Shown one piece after another: positions 37,201-45,695 of a stretch of DNA of 64,000 nucleotides (its first letter is position 1; each line of letters starts with the position of its first letter). The notes under the pieces were generated by a model that worked only from the letters and a program-made list of their open reading frames with translations, searched no databases and had not been told where the DNA came from. This DNA comes from Streptomyces lunaelactis (GTDB lineage Bacteria; Actinomycetota; Actinomycetes; Streptomycetales; Streptomycetaceae): assembly GCF_003054555.1 (NCBI RefSeq), contig NZ_CP026304.1, forward strand, positions 7,564,001-7,628,000. Reading direction: 5' to 3'. The position numbers were made by a program, and so were the translations under genes.

Positions 37201-37614
37201 ATGAACGACGACGCCCCGTACCCGCCGGACCGCACGGACGACGAGCTGGCCCGGCTCGACATCACCGTCCTGCTGCGTTACGGCCTCACCGCCGCGCCCG
37301 GCACCCGGCGCACCGCCCTGTTCGGCGACGGCGCCGCGGCCGCAGCAGTCATCCTCGACCGCCTCGGCACCGAGCCGCGCTCGGTCGCCTTCCTCGCCGA
37401 CACCGTGCGTGCCGGCGGACTCGCCCGCGCTGCGGAGCTGCCCGAGCCCCTGCCCCGCCGGGAGGCGGCCGTCCTCGTACGGGAGTGGCTGCGGGCCGGC
37501 ACCGAACTCGTGGGCGGGATCGCCGCCGACGACACCGCGGCCACCTGGCTGCGCGCCGTCGCGACCATCATCGAACTGAAGCAGCTGACCCGGGCGCGGG
37601 GCCGGAGTACGTGA
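37201..37614 (+). CDS. hypothetical protein of effector module
   Basis: A 137-residue, mostly helical, acidic protein (DELARLDITVLLRYGLTAAP near the start, ATWLRAVATIIELKQLTRAR near the end) with no motif I recognise, no signal peptide and no membrane helix. The start is ATG 37201 with GAGG seven bases upstream; ATG 37174 is possible. It lies 46 nt after the chagasin-like gene on the same strand, so it may be a cytoplasmic partner (chaperone or second immunity protein) of the module. Confidence 0.55.
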   Translation: MNDDAPYPPDRTDDELARLDITVLLRYGLTAAPGTRRTALFGDGAAAAAVILDRLGTEPRSVAFLADTVRAGGLARAAELPEPLPRREAAVLVREWLRAGTELVGGIAADDTAATWLRAVATIIELKQLTRARGRST

Positions 37615-37977
37615 TCTGAGTAGCCGATCCGAGTACGGCGGCGGGTGTGGGGCCACCGGGCGGCTGCCCACCGCGGGCTTTACGGAGAAGACCCGTCCCG
37701 CCCCCGAACCCGCCGCCGGCCACGAGCGCACCCCCGCCGAGTGGGTGGGGCCGGCCGCCCTCGCGGTCCTGCTCCTGCTCACCGGCGCCTTCGCGAAGCG
37801 GTCTGTGACACGTGTGTGTCAGTGACTGGCGCGGCCTCAGAAAGGTCAGCAACGGGTCAGTGTGAGCCCTGAAACACCTGAGGGCAGCTGACCGAACACG
37901 CGAACCGTTGTACGCTCCGGAGACCGCCCTTGACCTGCAATAAGCGGGCAGGGAGCAGATAAACTGGGAGCTTCTTC
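37615..37977. other. intergenic region before panD with a membrane-helix remnant
   Basis: A start-less frame ending at about 37824 encodes one hydrophobic helix (WVGPAALAVLLLLTGAFAKR) and may be the tail of a lost membrane-protein gene. The remaining ~150 bases hold the promoter and leader of panD; GGAGCTTCTTC precedes its ATG. No other signal is clear. Confidence 0.4.
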
Positions 37978-38394
37978 ATGCTGCGCACCATGTTCAAGTC
38001 CAAGATCCACCGGGCCACCGTGACCCAGGCCGACCTCCACTACGTCGGGTCGGTCACCGTGGATGCCGCGCTGATGGAAGCCGCCGATCTGCTGCCCGGC
38101 GAACTCGTGCACATCGTCGACATCACCAACGGCGCCCGGCTGGAGACGTACGTCATCGAGGGCGAGCGCGGCTCCGGTGTCATCGGCATCAACGGCGCCG
38201 CCGCCCACCTCGTACACCCCGGTGACCTGGTGATCCTGATCAGCTACGCGCAGGTGGACGACGCCGAGGCCCGTGCTCTGGTGCCCAGCGTCGTCCATGT
38301 CGACGCGGACAACCGCATCGTGGAGCTCGGCGCCGACGCCTCCGCACCCGTGCCCGGCAGCCGCACGGAGCGCAGCCCGCATGCCGTCGTCTGA
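37978..38394 (+). CDS. panD: aspartate 1-decarboxylase
   Basis: A 138-residue pyruvoyl enzyme that makes beta-alanine for pantothenate and coenzyme A. The self-cleavage site Gly24-Ser25 is seen in [10 protein letters not shown], and the start [20 protein letters not shown] is the standard PanD N-terminus. [15 protein letters not shown] and [13 protein letters not shown] are also family-typical. The hydrophilic C-terminal ~20 residues are an actinobacterial extension. It is followed after 31 nt by a GNAT gene on the same strand, perhaps co-transcribed. Confidence 0.97.
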   Translation: MLRTMFKSKIHRATVTQADLHYVGSVTVDAALMEAADLLPGELVHIVDITNGARLETYVIEGERGSGVIGINGAAAHLVHPGDLVILISYAQVDDAEARALVPSVVHVDADNRIVELGADASAPVPGSRTERSPHAVV

Positions 38395-38425
38395 CCCGTC
38401 CTCGCCGTCCGAAGGAGCAGCCGCC

Positions 38426-38770
38426 ATGGCAGAGCACGACATCCGCGACAACCGTCCCGCAGGACTCCTTGAGGCGTACGAGGACGGCCAAGTCGTGGGC
38501 CGCATCGTCTACTTCACGCTCGACGCCACCCCGGCCGCCCTGGTGGCCGTGCACACCGTGGTGGAGCCGGCGCACGCGGGCAAGGGCATCGCCGGCGCGC
38601 TGGTGCGGGAGTTCTACACGATGGCGGCACGTGAGGGCGTCCCCGTCGTACCGCTGTGCCCGTACGCGGCCAAGTGGGCCGAGCGCCACCCCGACGAGGC
38701 CCCTGCGGCCCCGGCCGAACTGGTGCGGGCGGCGGAGGAACAGCTGAAGGCGAAGCCGGAACTCTGGTGA
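38426..38770 (+). CDS. small GNAT-family N-acetyltransferase
   Basis: A 114-residue single-domain GNAT protein of the YjdJ type. AHAGKGIAGALVREFY is the acetyl-CoA pyrophosphate-binding loop and VVPLCPYAAKWAERHPD the family's C-terminal motif. The start is ATG 38426 with GAAGGAG eight bases upstream. In enterobacteria a GNAT protein (PanZ) activates PanD cleavage; this one is a different subfamily, so such a role next to panD is only a possibility. A 12-bp tandem repeat begins at its stop codon. Confidence 0.85.
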   Translation: MAEHDIRDNRPAGLLEAYEDGQVVGRIVYFTLDATPAALVAVHTVVEPAHAGKGIAGALVREFYTMAAREGVPVVPLCPYAAKWAERHPDEAPAAPAELVRAAEEQLKAKPELW

Positions 38771-38828
38771 CCGCGCGGCTGACCGCGCGGCTGACCGCGC
38801 GGCTGACCGCGCGGCTGACCGCGCGGCG
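38769..38828 (+). repeat. five tandem copies of a 12-bp repeat
   Basis: Unit GACCGCGCGGCT repeated five times, the last copy with one changed base. The first copy begins within the stop codon of the GNAT gene and the array ends 16 nt before the next ATG. Each unit contains the self-complementary CCGCGCGG, so single-stranded copies could fold. Confidence 0.9.
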
Positions 38829-38844
38829 TCGATAGCATCCCGGC

Positions 38845-39477
38845 ATGCTGGCGCTGCTGCACACCTCACCGGTCCATGTCCCGGTCTTCGACGCCCTGCG
38901 CGACGAGGACCACCCCGGTCTCACGCTGCGCCACCTCGTCCACGAGGACCTGCTCGCCCGGGCCGGGGAGGACGGCCCCGAGGCCGTCGCCCCCTCGGTC
39001 GCGGCCGTACTCGCAGGTGCCGTCGCCCAGGGCGCGACCGTGGTGCTGTGCACCTGCTCGACCATCGGCGCCGTCGCGGAGGCGAGCGCGGCGGACCTCG
39101 GAGTACCCGTACTGCGGGTCGACCGTCCCATGGCCGCGGCGGCGGCCGAGCGGCGCCGCATCGTGGTGGTCGCCGCCGTGCACAGCACCCTGGAACCGAC
39201 GGCCGCGCTGATCCGCGAAGAGGCCGTGGACCGCATCGTCGAGCTGCGCACGCTGCTCGTCGAGGGCGCCTGGGAGCGCTTCGAGGCGGGCGACCGCGAC
39301 GGCTATCTGGACGCGGTGGCCGCCGCCGTCGACGAGGTGCGCGAGGCGGACGTCATCGTTCTGGCCCAGGCGTCGATGGCGGACGCGGCAGCACGTACTG
39401 CCACCGCCGTCCCCGTCCTTTCCAGCCCGCGGTCCGGTCTTCGGGCGGCCGCCGCGGCCACCGCGTCCGGATCATGA
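38845..39477 (+). CDS. aspartate/glutamate racemase-family protein
   Basis: A 210-residue protein of the Asp/Glu racemase superfamily. VVLCTCSTIGAVAE carries the first catalytic-type cysteine region. The second half has VIVLAQASMADAA where racemases have a second Cys, which is replaced here, so it may not be a cofactor-independent racemase in the classical sense. Alternatives include an arylmalonate-decarboxylase-like activity. It stands alone after the tandem repeat. Confidence 0.78.
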   Translation: MLALLHTSPVHVPVFDALRDEDHPGLTLRHLVHEDLLARAGEDGPEAVAPSVAAVLAGAVAQGATVVLCTCSTIGAVAEASAADLGVPVLRVDRPMAAAAAERRRIVVVAAVHSTLEPTAALIREEAVDRIVELRTLLVEGAWERFEAGDRDGYLDAVAAAVDEVREADVIVLAQASMADAAARTATAVPVLSSPRSGLRAAAAATASGS

Positions 39478-39556
39478 CGCGTGGACCCGGCGCGCGTGGG
39501 CACGCGCATCGGGAGACATTGGGAACGCACGACTGGCGTACCTCTGGAGGTCCGGC

Positions 39557-39757
39557 ATGACCCAGCCGCCCGTACCGCCTTCGCCCATCCCGACACCGGG
39601 CCCGCCCGGACCCGGTCCGGGACCGCTGCCCGGCCCGGTGCCTACTCCGTCGCCCCGCCGGGACCCGCCCCGACCCCATCCCGAGGCCGCCGGGCCCCGA
39701 CCCCGTACCGGAGCCGGAGCCCGCGCCGGGACCGGCGGGCTGAGCAGCCCCCCGTAA
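39557..39757 (+). CDS. small proline/glycine-rich protein
   Basis: A 66-residue frame with an excellent ribosome site (GGAGGT) just before ATG. Half of the product is Pro and Gly (PGPPGPGPGPLPGPVP), with an Arg-rich end. It ends 6 nt from the end of the convergent gnd gene. Low complexity makes it hard to judge; the ribosome site supports translation, the composition does not reveal a function. Confidence 0.5.
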   Translation: MTQPPVPPSPIPTPGPPGPGPGPLPGPVPTPSPRRDPPRPHPEAAGPRPRTGAGARAGTGGLSSPP

Positions 39758-39763
39758 CGCGGA

Positions 39764-41206
39764 TCAGTCGGTGCTCACCTCCGAGCGGTCACCGCCCCAG
39801 AGGGTGTGGAACGAACCCTCCCGGTCGGTCCGCCGGTAGGTGTGCGCCCCGAAGAAGTCGCGCTGGCCCTGGGTCAGCGCCGCGGGCAGCCGCTCCGCAC
39901 GCAGCGCGTCGTAGTACGCGAGCGCCGCGGAGAAGCCCGGTGTCGGGACGCCCTGACGTGCGGCTGTCGCGACGACCTCGCGCCAGTCGTCCTGGGCCGC
40001 GCCGATCTCCTCGGCGAACTGCTTGTCCGACAGCAGACTCGGCAGATCGCCCTGCGCGTCGTAGGCCCCGCGGATCCGGTTCAGGAACGCCGCCCGGATG
40101 ATGCACCCGGCCCGCCAGATCGCGGCCACCGAGCCGAGGTCGATGTCCCAGTCGTACTCGTCGCTGCCCGCCTGGATCTGGTGGAAACCCTGGGTGTACG
40201 ACACGATCTTGGACGCGTAGAGCGCCTGCTCGACCTGCTCGGCGAAGCGCGCTGCCTCCTGCTCGCCCAGCGGCTCGGCCTTGGGACCCGGCAGAGCGCG
40301 CGAGGCGTCGCGCAGCGCCGCGTGCCCCGACAGCGAGCGGGCGAAGACCGCCTCCGCGATACCCGAGACCGGTACGCCCAGATCGAGCGCGATCTGCACG
40401 GTCCAGCGGCCCGTGCCCTTCTGCTCGGCCTGATCGGTCACGATGTCGACAAAGGGCTTTCCGGTCGCCGCGTCCGTATGAGCGAGCACCTCCGCCGTGA
40501 TCTCGATCAGATACGAGTCGAGCCGTCCGGTGTTCCAGGTGCGGAAGGTCTCGGCGATCTTGGCGGGGGAGTAGCCGGCGACCGCGCGCAGCAGGTGGTA
40601 CGCCTCGGCGATCAGCTGCATGTCCGCGTACTCGATGCCGTTGTGCACCATCTTCACGAAGTGGCCCGCGCCGTCGGGGCCGATGTGCGCGACGGTGGGC
40701 GCGCCGTCGGGCGCCTTCGCGGCGATCCGCTCCAGCAGCGGTCCGAGTGACTCGTACGACTCCGCGGAACCGCCCGGCATGATGCTCGGCCCGTGCAGCG
40801 CGCCCTCCTCGCCACCGGAGATGCCGCTGCCGACGAAGTGGATGCCGCGCTCCCGCAGCTCCTTCTCGCGCCGCCGGGTGTCGGCGAAGTGGGCGTTGCC
40901 GCCGTCGATGATGACGTCGCCCTCCTCCAGCAGCGGCGCGAACTCCTCGATCACGGCGTCCGTGGGCTCGCCCGCCTTCACCATGATGACCAGGCGGCGG
41001 GGACGCTCCAGGGCCGCGACGAACTCCTCCGCCGACTCGGCCGCGACGAACGTACCTTCGTCGCCGAACTCCTCGACCAGCGCACGCGTCCTGGCCGCGG
41101 TGCGGTTGTGCACCGCGACCGTGAAGCCGTTACGGGCGAAGTTACGGGCGAGGTTGCGGCCCATCACCGCGAGCCCGGTGACGCCGATCTGGGCTGTTCC
41201 ACTCAT
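39764..41206 (-). CDS. gnd: 6-phosphogluconate dehydrogenase (NADP, decarboxylating)
   Basis: A 480-residue long-form enzyme of the oxidative pentose-phosphate pathway, converting 6-phosphogluconate to ribulose-5-phosphate, CO2 and NADPH. GVTGLAVMGRNLARNFARNG is the coenzyme site, FVGSGISGGEEGALHGPSIM and VKMVHNGIEYADMQL are the substrate and catalytic Lys regions, and the C-terminal HTYRRTD motif is present. It is divergent from the deoR-type gene; sugar-phosphate flux from the adjacent polyol operon could explain its position. Confidence 0.97.
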   Translation of the reverse strand: MSGTAQIGVTGLAVMGRNLARNFARNGFTVAVHNRTAARTRALVEEFGDEGTFVAAESAEEFVAALERPRRLVIMVKAGEPTDAVIEEFAPLLEEGDVIIDGGNAHFADTRRREKELRERGIHFVGSGISGGEEGALHGPSIMPGGSAESYESLGPLLERIAAKAPDGAPTVAHIGPDGAGHFVKMVHNGIEYADMQLIAEAYHLLRAVAGYSPAKIAETFRTWNTGRLDSYLIEITAEVLAHTDAATGKPFVDIVTDQAEQKGTGRWTVQIALDLGVPVSGIAEAVFARSLSGHAALRDASRALPGPKAEPLGEQEAARFAEQVEQALYASKIVSYTQGFHQIQAGSDEYDWDIDLGSVAAIWRAGCIIRAAFLNRIRGAYDAQGDLPSLLSDKQFAEEIGAAQDDWREVVATAARQGVPTPGFSAALAYYDALRAERLPAALTQGQRDFFGAHTYRRTDREGSFHTLWGGDRSEVSTD

Positions 41207-41597
41207 ACGTGTGCTCCTGGATGTCCGTCGGAAAATCCATGTCCGCCCCTACGGATACGTACGGGCGGATCAAGCCATTCATTGATCTTCAAGCCCTCCG
41301 GAGTCTTCCGCATTCCTGGCCTCCAGCATTGCGCCTCACGCACCTCGTGTCCGTCCGCGGGCGGAGTTCGGACGCCGCATATGCGCCAAGCGGGCAGTGC
41401 CGTACGCCACGACGAGCCCGTACGGCAGCACCACCAGCACCAACGGCATCGGTGAAACGGGCACATACGGGCGCAGCGGATGTCGCGAAGAGCCTGGTCA
41501 AGCGGGCTTGCTTGCTTGTACAAACGACGCATGAGCCCGAACGGACGCCGGGCTCGCCGCACAGACGGAGCACAGAGCAGAAGCAGGGAAGTGTGTC
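41207..41597. other. divergent promoter region between gnd and the deoR-type gene
   Basis: No gene is supported here. TTGTACAA at 41516-41523, within CTTGTACAAA, is a short palindrome about 75 bases before the regulator start and could be an operator or a -10 region. The rest shows nothing distinct. Confidence 0.4.
41516..41523. promoter_or_regulatory. candidate operator palindrome upstream of deoR-type gene
   Basis: TTGTACAA, extended to the near-palindrome CTTGTACAAA, stands out in GC-rich DNA just upstream of the regulator gene. Autoregulation is suggested by position only. Confidence 0.3.
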
Positions 41598-42359
41598 GTG
41601 GACACCGAGGAACGCCGACGCGGAATTCTCGAGACGGCCCGACGGGACGGTTCGGTCGACGTCAACGGGCTGGCCGACCGGTTCCAGGTGGCCAAGGAGA
41701 CCATCAGGCGCGATCTGCACGCGCTGGAGGAGCACGGCCTGGTGCGGCGTACGCACGGCGGGGCGTACCCCGTCGAGAGCGCCGGCTTCGAGACCACACT
41801 CGCCGTGCGGACCACGCGCCATGTGCCGGAGAAGTCGCGGATCGCGGCGGCCGCCGCCGATCTGCTCGGTGACGCCGAGACCGTCTTCGTCGACGAGGGC
41901 TTCACCCCGCAGCTCGTCGCGGAAGCACTGCCGCAGGACCGGCCGCTGACCGTGGTCACCGCGTCCCTGGCGGTGGCGACCGTGCTCGCGGACGCCGAGA
42001 AGATCTCCGTGCTGCTGCTCGGCGGCCGCGTCCGAGGCGCCACCATGGCCACGGTCGACCACTGGGCCACCCGGATGCTCGCCGACTTCGTCATCGATCT
42101 GGCGTACGTCGGCGCGAACGGCATCTCCCGCGAGTACGGACTGACCACGCCGGACCCGGCGGTCAGCGAGGTCAAGGCGCGGGCCATGCGCAGCGCACGC
42201 CGCCGGGTGTTCGCCGGCGTCCATACGAAGTTCGGCGCGGTGAGCTTCTGCCGGTTCGCCGATGTCGCCGACTTCGAGGCCATCGTCACCGACTCCGGAC
42301 TCCCCTCGGCCGAAGCCCAGCGCTACTCCCTCCTCGGCCCCCACGTCATCCGCGTCTGA
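41598..42359 (+). CDS. DeoR/GlpR-family transcriptional regulator
   Basis: A 253-residue repressor-type protein. The N-terminal winged helix (GSVDVNGLADRFQVAKETIR, then EEHGLVRRTHGGAY) is typical of DeoR, and the C-terminal sugar-phosphate sensor domain includes VFVDEGFTPQLVAEAL and YVGANGISREYGLTTPD. It probably represses the polyol operon 104 nt downstream until a phosphorylated sugar binds. The start is GTG 41598. Confidence 0.93.
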   Translation: MDTEERRRGILETARRDGSVDVNGLADRFQVAKETIRRDLHALEEHGLVRRTHGGAYPVESAGFETTLAVRTTRHVPEKSRIAAAAADLLGDAETVFVDEGFTPQLVAEALPQDRPLTVVTASLAVATVLADAEKISVLLLGGRVRGATMATVDHWATRMLADFVIDLAYVGANGISREYGLTTPDPAVSEVKARAMRSARRRVFAGVHTKFGAVSFCRFADVADFEAIVTDSGLPSAEAQRYSLLGPHVIRV

Positions 42360-42393
42360 CCGCGCCCGCTCCAGCACCCCCCGCTCATGGCCC

Positions 42394-42414
42394 GGGGCAG
42401 GCCGGCCATGCCCC
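42394..42414 (+). terminator. hairpin after deoR-type gene
   Basis: Inverted repeat GGGGCA / TGCCCC around a nine-base loop that itself contains the palindrome GGCCGGCC, 35 bases after the regulator's stop. It may end the regulator transcript or lie in the leader of the polyol operon. Confidence 0.4.
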
Positions 42415-42421
42415 GAACACC

Positions 42422-42449
42422 GAGCCGCTACAACTGAGCCGCTACAACT
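42422..42449 (+). repeat. 14-bp direct repeat upstream of polyol operon
   Basis: Two adjacent identical copies of GAGCCGCTACAACT, ending five bases before the ribosome site of the binding-protein gene. It may be a regulator site or a recent tandem duplication. Confidence 0.6.
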
Positions 42450-42463
42450 GATCAGGAGAAATC

Positions 42464-43825
42464 ATGTCCCTCCAGCGACGACGACGTGGAATCCGCCTCA
42501 GCGCGGGCGCGGGCACGGCCGCCATGGCACTTCTCGCGGGGTGCAGCGGAGCCGGCGCATCCTCCTCCTCCGGAGGGGGTGAGGCGGTGAATGTACTCAT
42601 GGTGAACAACCCGCAGATGGTCGAGCTGCAGAAGCTGACCGCGGCCAACTTCACCAAGGAGACCGGCATCAAGGTCAACTTCACCGTGCTCCCGGAGAAC
42701 GACGTCCGCGACAAGATCAGTCAGGACTTCTCCAACCAGGCGGGCCAGTACGACGTCGCCACCATCAGCAACTTCGAAGTGCCGTTCTACGCCAAGAACG
42801 GCTGGCTGCACGGGCTCGACGAGTACGCGAAGAAGGACACCGCCTTCGACCAGGACGACATTCTCAAGCCGCTGCGGGATTCGCTCACCGCCAAGGACGG
42901 CAAGCTCTACGCCGAGCCCTTCTACGGCGAGTCGTCCTTCCTGATGTACCGCAAGGACGTGCTGGCCGGCAAGGGGCTGACGATGCCGGCCCAGCCCACC
43001 TGGCAGCAGGTGGCCGATCTCGCGGCCAAGGCGGACGGCGCCGAGAAGGGGATGAAGGGCATCTGCCTGCGCGGGCTGCCCGGCTGGGGCGAGGTCATCG
43101 CCCCGCTCACCACCGTCGTCAACACCATGGGCGGCACCTGGTTCACCCAGGACTGGGAGGCGAAGCTCACCTCGCCGGAGTTCAAGAAGGCCACCCAGTT
43201 CTATGTCGATCTCGTGCGCAAGCACGGTGAGTTGGGCGCGCCCCAGTCCGGGTACGCCGAGTGCCTCAACAACATGACCCAGGGCAAGACCGCGATGTGG
43301 TACGACGCCACCGCCGGAGCGGGCTCTCTGGAGGCCTCGGGATCCCCGGTGAAGGGCAAGATCGGATACGTACCGGCGCCCGTCGACAAGACCCAGAGCT
43401 CCGGCTGGCTCTACACCTGGGCGTGGGGCATGCAGAAGGCCTCCAAGAAGACCGACAGCGCGTGGAAGTTCATCTCCTGGGCGTCGAGCAAGGAGTACGA
43501 GTCGCTGGTCGGCAGGACGAGCGGCTGGGCCAATGTGCCCGCGGGCAAGCGGGCCTCCCTCTACGCCAACCCGGAGTACCGCAAGGCCGCAGGTGCCTTC
43601 GCCGACATCACCGAGAAGGCCATCGCAAGCGCCAACCCGGAGAACCCCGGCACCCAGCCGCGCCCCGCGGCCGGGATCCAGTTCGTCGGCATCCCCGAGT
43701 TCACCGACCTGGGCACCAAGGTCTCGCAGGAGATCAGCGCGGCCATCGCCGGCCACCAGACCGTCGACCAGGCCCTGGCCAAGTCCCAGAAGCTGGCCGA
43801 GAAGGTCGGCAAGGAGTACCAGTGA
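42464..43825 (+). CDS. ABC transporter substrate-binding lipoprotein (polyol/sugar)
   Basis: A 453-residue family 1 solute-binding protein. The signal MALLAGCSGAG has the lipobox Cys. NPQMVELQKLTAANFTKETG and FYGESSFLMYRKDVLAGKG are typical of sorbitol/mannitol-type binding proteins. It is the first gene of a five-gene operon. The nearby polyol dehydrogenase and PfkB kinase suggest a sugar alcohol (mannitol, sorbitol or arabitol) as ligand; which one is not visible. Confidence 0.92.
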   Translation: MSLQRRRRGIRLSAGAGTAAMALLAGCSGAGASSSSGGGEAVNVLMVNNPQMVELQKLTAANFTKETGIKVNFTVLPENDVRDKISQDFSNQAGQYDVATISNFEVPFYAKNGWLHGLDEYAKKDTAFDQDDILKPLRDSLTAKDGKLYAEPFYGESSFLMYRKDVLAGKGLTMPAQPTWQQVADLAAKADGAEKGMKGICLRGLPGWGEVIAPLTTVVNTMGGTWFTQDWEAKLTSPEFKKATQFYVDLVRKHGELGAPQSGYAECLNNMTQGKTAMWYDATAGAGSLEASGSPVKGKIGYVPAPVDKTQSSGWLYTWAWGMQKASKKTDSAWKFISWASSKEYESLVGRTSGWANVPAGKRASLYANPEYRKAAGAFADITEKAIASANPENPGTQPRPAAGIQFVGIPEFTDLGTKVSQEISAAIAGHQTVDQALAKSQKLAEKVGKEYQ

Positions 43826-44802
43826 GCACATCCGTCACGACACAGCCGCCGCCCCCGCCCCCACAGGTCCGGTCGAAGCGTACGCCGCAGATCAAGCAGC
43901 GGAAGGGGGGAGTGCGGGCCTGGGCCACCCGGGCTCCGCTCCTGCCGGCCCTGGTCTTCCTGATCGCGGTCACCCAACTGCCGTTCGTCGCAACCCTGGT
44001 GATCTCGCTCTTCGACTGGAACTCCCTCGACCCCGACGCGCGCAGCTTCGCCGGGCTGTCCAACTACAGCTCCGTGGTCACCGACCCGGAACTGCGTGAA
44101 TCGGTCTTCACCACGGTCCTGCTCACCGCGAGCGTCGTCATCGCCAGCGTGGTGCTCGGCCTGGTGCTCGCCCTGCTCCTCGACCGCACCTTCTTCGGCC
44201 GCGGCATGGTGCGCACCCTGCTGATCACTCCCTTCCTGATCGTCCCGGTCTCGGCCGCGCTGCTGTGGAAGCACGCGCTCTACAACCCGGAGTACGGGCT
44301 CCTCAACGGGGCCCTGACCTGGGTGGGCGAGCTGTTCGGCGATACGAGCCCGGTGCAGCCGGACTGGATCTCCGACATGCCGCTGCTCGCCGTCGAGGCC
44401 TCCCTGGTGTGGCAGTGGACGCCGTTCATGATGCTCATCCTGCTCGCGGGACTGCAGAGCCGGCCCGCGGAGATGATGGAGGCCGCGCGCCTCGACGGTG
44501 CGAGCAGCTGGCAGACGTTCCGCTATCTGACCCTCCCGCATCTGCGCCGGTACCTCGAACTGGGCGTACTGCTCGGCTCCGTGTACATCGTGCAGAACTT
44601 CGACGCGGTGTTCACGATCACCGGCGGAGGACTGGGTACCGCCAACCTCCCGTACACGATCTACCAGACCTTCTACCAGGCTCACGAGTACGGACTGGCG
44701 TCCGCCGTGGGTGTTGTCGTCGTGATCGGCACCATGATCATCGCGACGTTCGCACTCCGGGTGGTCTCGTCCCTCTTCCGTGAGGAGGCGAACCGCGCAT
44801 GA
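43822..44802 (+). CDS. ABC transporter permease (sugar/polyol, MalF-type)
   Basis: A 326-residue permease with six hydrophobic helices and the EAA loop (MEAARLDGASSWQTFRYLTL) that contacts the ATPase. The Pro-rich N-terminal tail is cytoplasmic. GTG at 43822 overlaps the stop of the binding-protein gene. No ATPase gene is in the operon, so the shared MsiK-type ATPase of Streptomyces is probably used. Confidence 0.94.
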   Translation: MSTSVTTQPPPPPPQVRSKRTPQIKQRKGGVRAWATRAPLLPALVFLIAVTQLPFVATLVISLFDWNSLDPDARSFAGLSNYSSVVTDPELRESVFTTVLLTASVVIASVVLGLVLALLLDRTFFGRGMVRTLLITPFLIVPVSAALLWKHALYNPEYGLLNGALTWVGELFGDTSPVQPDWISDMPLLAVEASLVWQWTPFMMLILLAGLQSRPAEMMEAARLDGASSWQTFRYLTLPHLRRYLELGVLLGSVYIVQNFDAVFTITGGGLGTANLPYTIYQTFYQAHEYGLASAVGVVVVIGTMIIATFALRVVSSLFREEANRA

Positions 44803-45695
44803 GCGCTCCCACCGTCACCGCACCCCCGCCGAAGGCCACCCCCCGGCCGGTGCTGCCGCCCGCGGCACGCAAGGCCAGGCGACGCTCCGCCGCACTGGGT
44901 CTCGTGGCCTGGGTGGCAGGGCTCGGTTTCTGTCTGCCCGCCATGTGGATGCTCCTCACCTCGCTGCACGCGGAGCCGGACGCGGCGACCAATCCGCCCT
45001 CCCTCGCCGCGTCGCTGACCCTCGACAGCTACCGCGAGTTCTTCGGCGCGGGCGGCGGGCCCACCCCGTGGCCCTCCCTGATCAACTCCCTCTCCGCTTC
45101 CGTCTTCTCGACGCTGCTGGTGCTCGTGCTGGCACTGCCGGCCGCGTACGCGCTCTCCATCCGGCGCGTTCGCAAGTGGACGGACGTGATGTTCTTCTTC
45201 CTGTCCACCAAGATGCTCCCGGTCGTCGCCGGTCTGCTGCCCATCTACCTGTTCGCGAAGAACACCGGGATGCTGGACAACATCTGGCTCCTCGTCCTCC
45301 TCTACACCTCGATGAATCTGCCGATCGCGGTGTGGATGATGCAGTCCTTCCTCGCGGACGTGCCGGTCTCGATCATCGAGGCTGCCCAGGTGGACGGCGC
45401 GCGGCTGCACACCGTCCTGGCCCGTGTGGTGGCGCCCATCGCCGCTCCCGGGATCGCGGCCACCGCCCTGATCTGCTTCATCTTCAGCTGGAACGAGCTG
45501 CTCTTCGCCCGCGTGCTCACCGGCGTCGTCGCCCAGACCGCACCCGTCTACCTGATCGGCGTCGTCACCAGCCAGGGCCTGTTCCTCGCCCAGCTGTGCG
45601 CAGCGTCCGTCGTCGTGTCCCTGCCGGTGCTCGCCGCCGGCTACGCCGCCCAGGACAAGCTCGTCCAGGGCCTCTCCCTTGGAGCTGTTAAATGA
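44799..45695 (+). CDS. ABC transporter permease (sugar/polyol, MalG-type)
   Basis: A 298-residue partner permease with six helices and EAA loop (IEAAQVDGARLHTVLARVVA). The ATG overlaps the preceding stop (ATGA), and its own stop overlaps the dehydrogenase start, showing a coupled operon. It forms the membrane channel with the preceding permease. Confidence 0.94.
   Translation: MSAPTVTAPPPKATPRPVLPPAARKARRRSAALGLVAWVAGLGFCLPAMWMLLTSLHAEPDAATNPPSLAASLTLDSYREFFGAGGGPTPWPSLINSLSASVFSTLLVLVLALPAAYALSIRRVRKWTDVMFFFLSTKMLPVVAGLLPIYLFAKNTGMLDNIWLLVLLYTSMNLPIAVWMMQSFLADVPVSIIEAAQVDGARLHTVLARVVAPIAAPGIAATALICFIFSWNELLFARVLTGVVAQTAPVYLIGVVTSQGLFLAQLCAASVVVSLPVLAAGYAAQDKLVQGLSLGAVK

Noticed and set aside
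37645..37872. 75-codon frame before panD
   Set aside because: Arg/Pro-rich product without ribosome site; the neighbouring frame with a membrane helix is the more likely remnant.
38769..38828. CRISPR array
   Set aside because: The 12-bp units are contiguous with no spacers and there are no cas genes; it is a simple tandem repeat.
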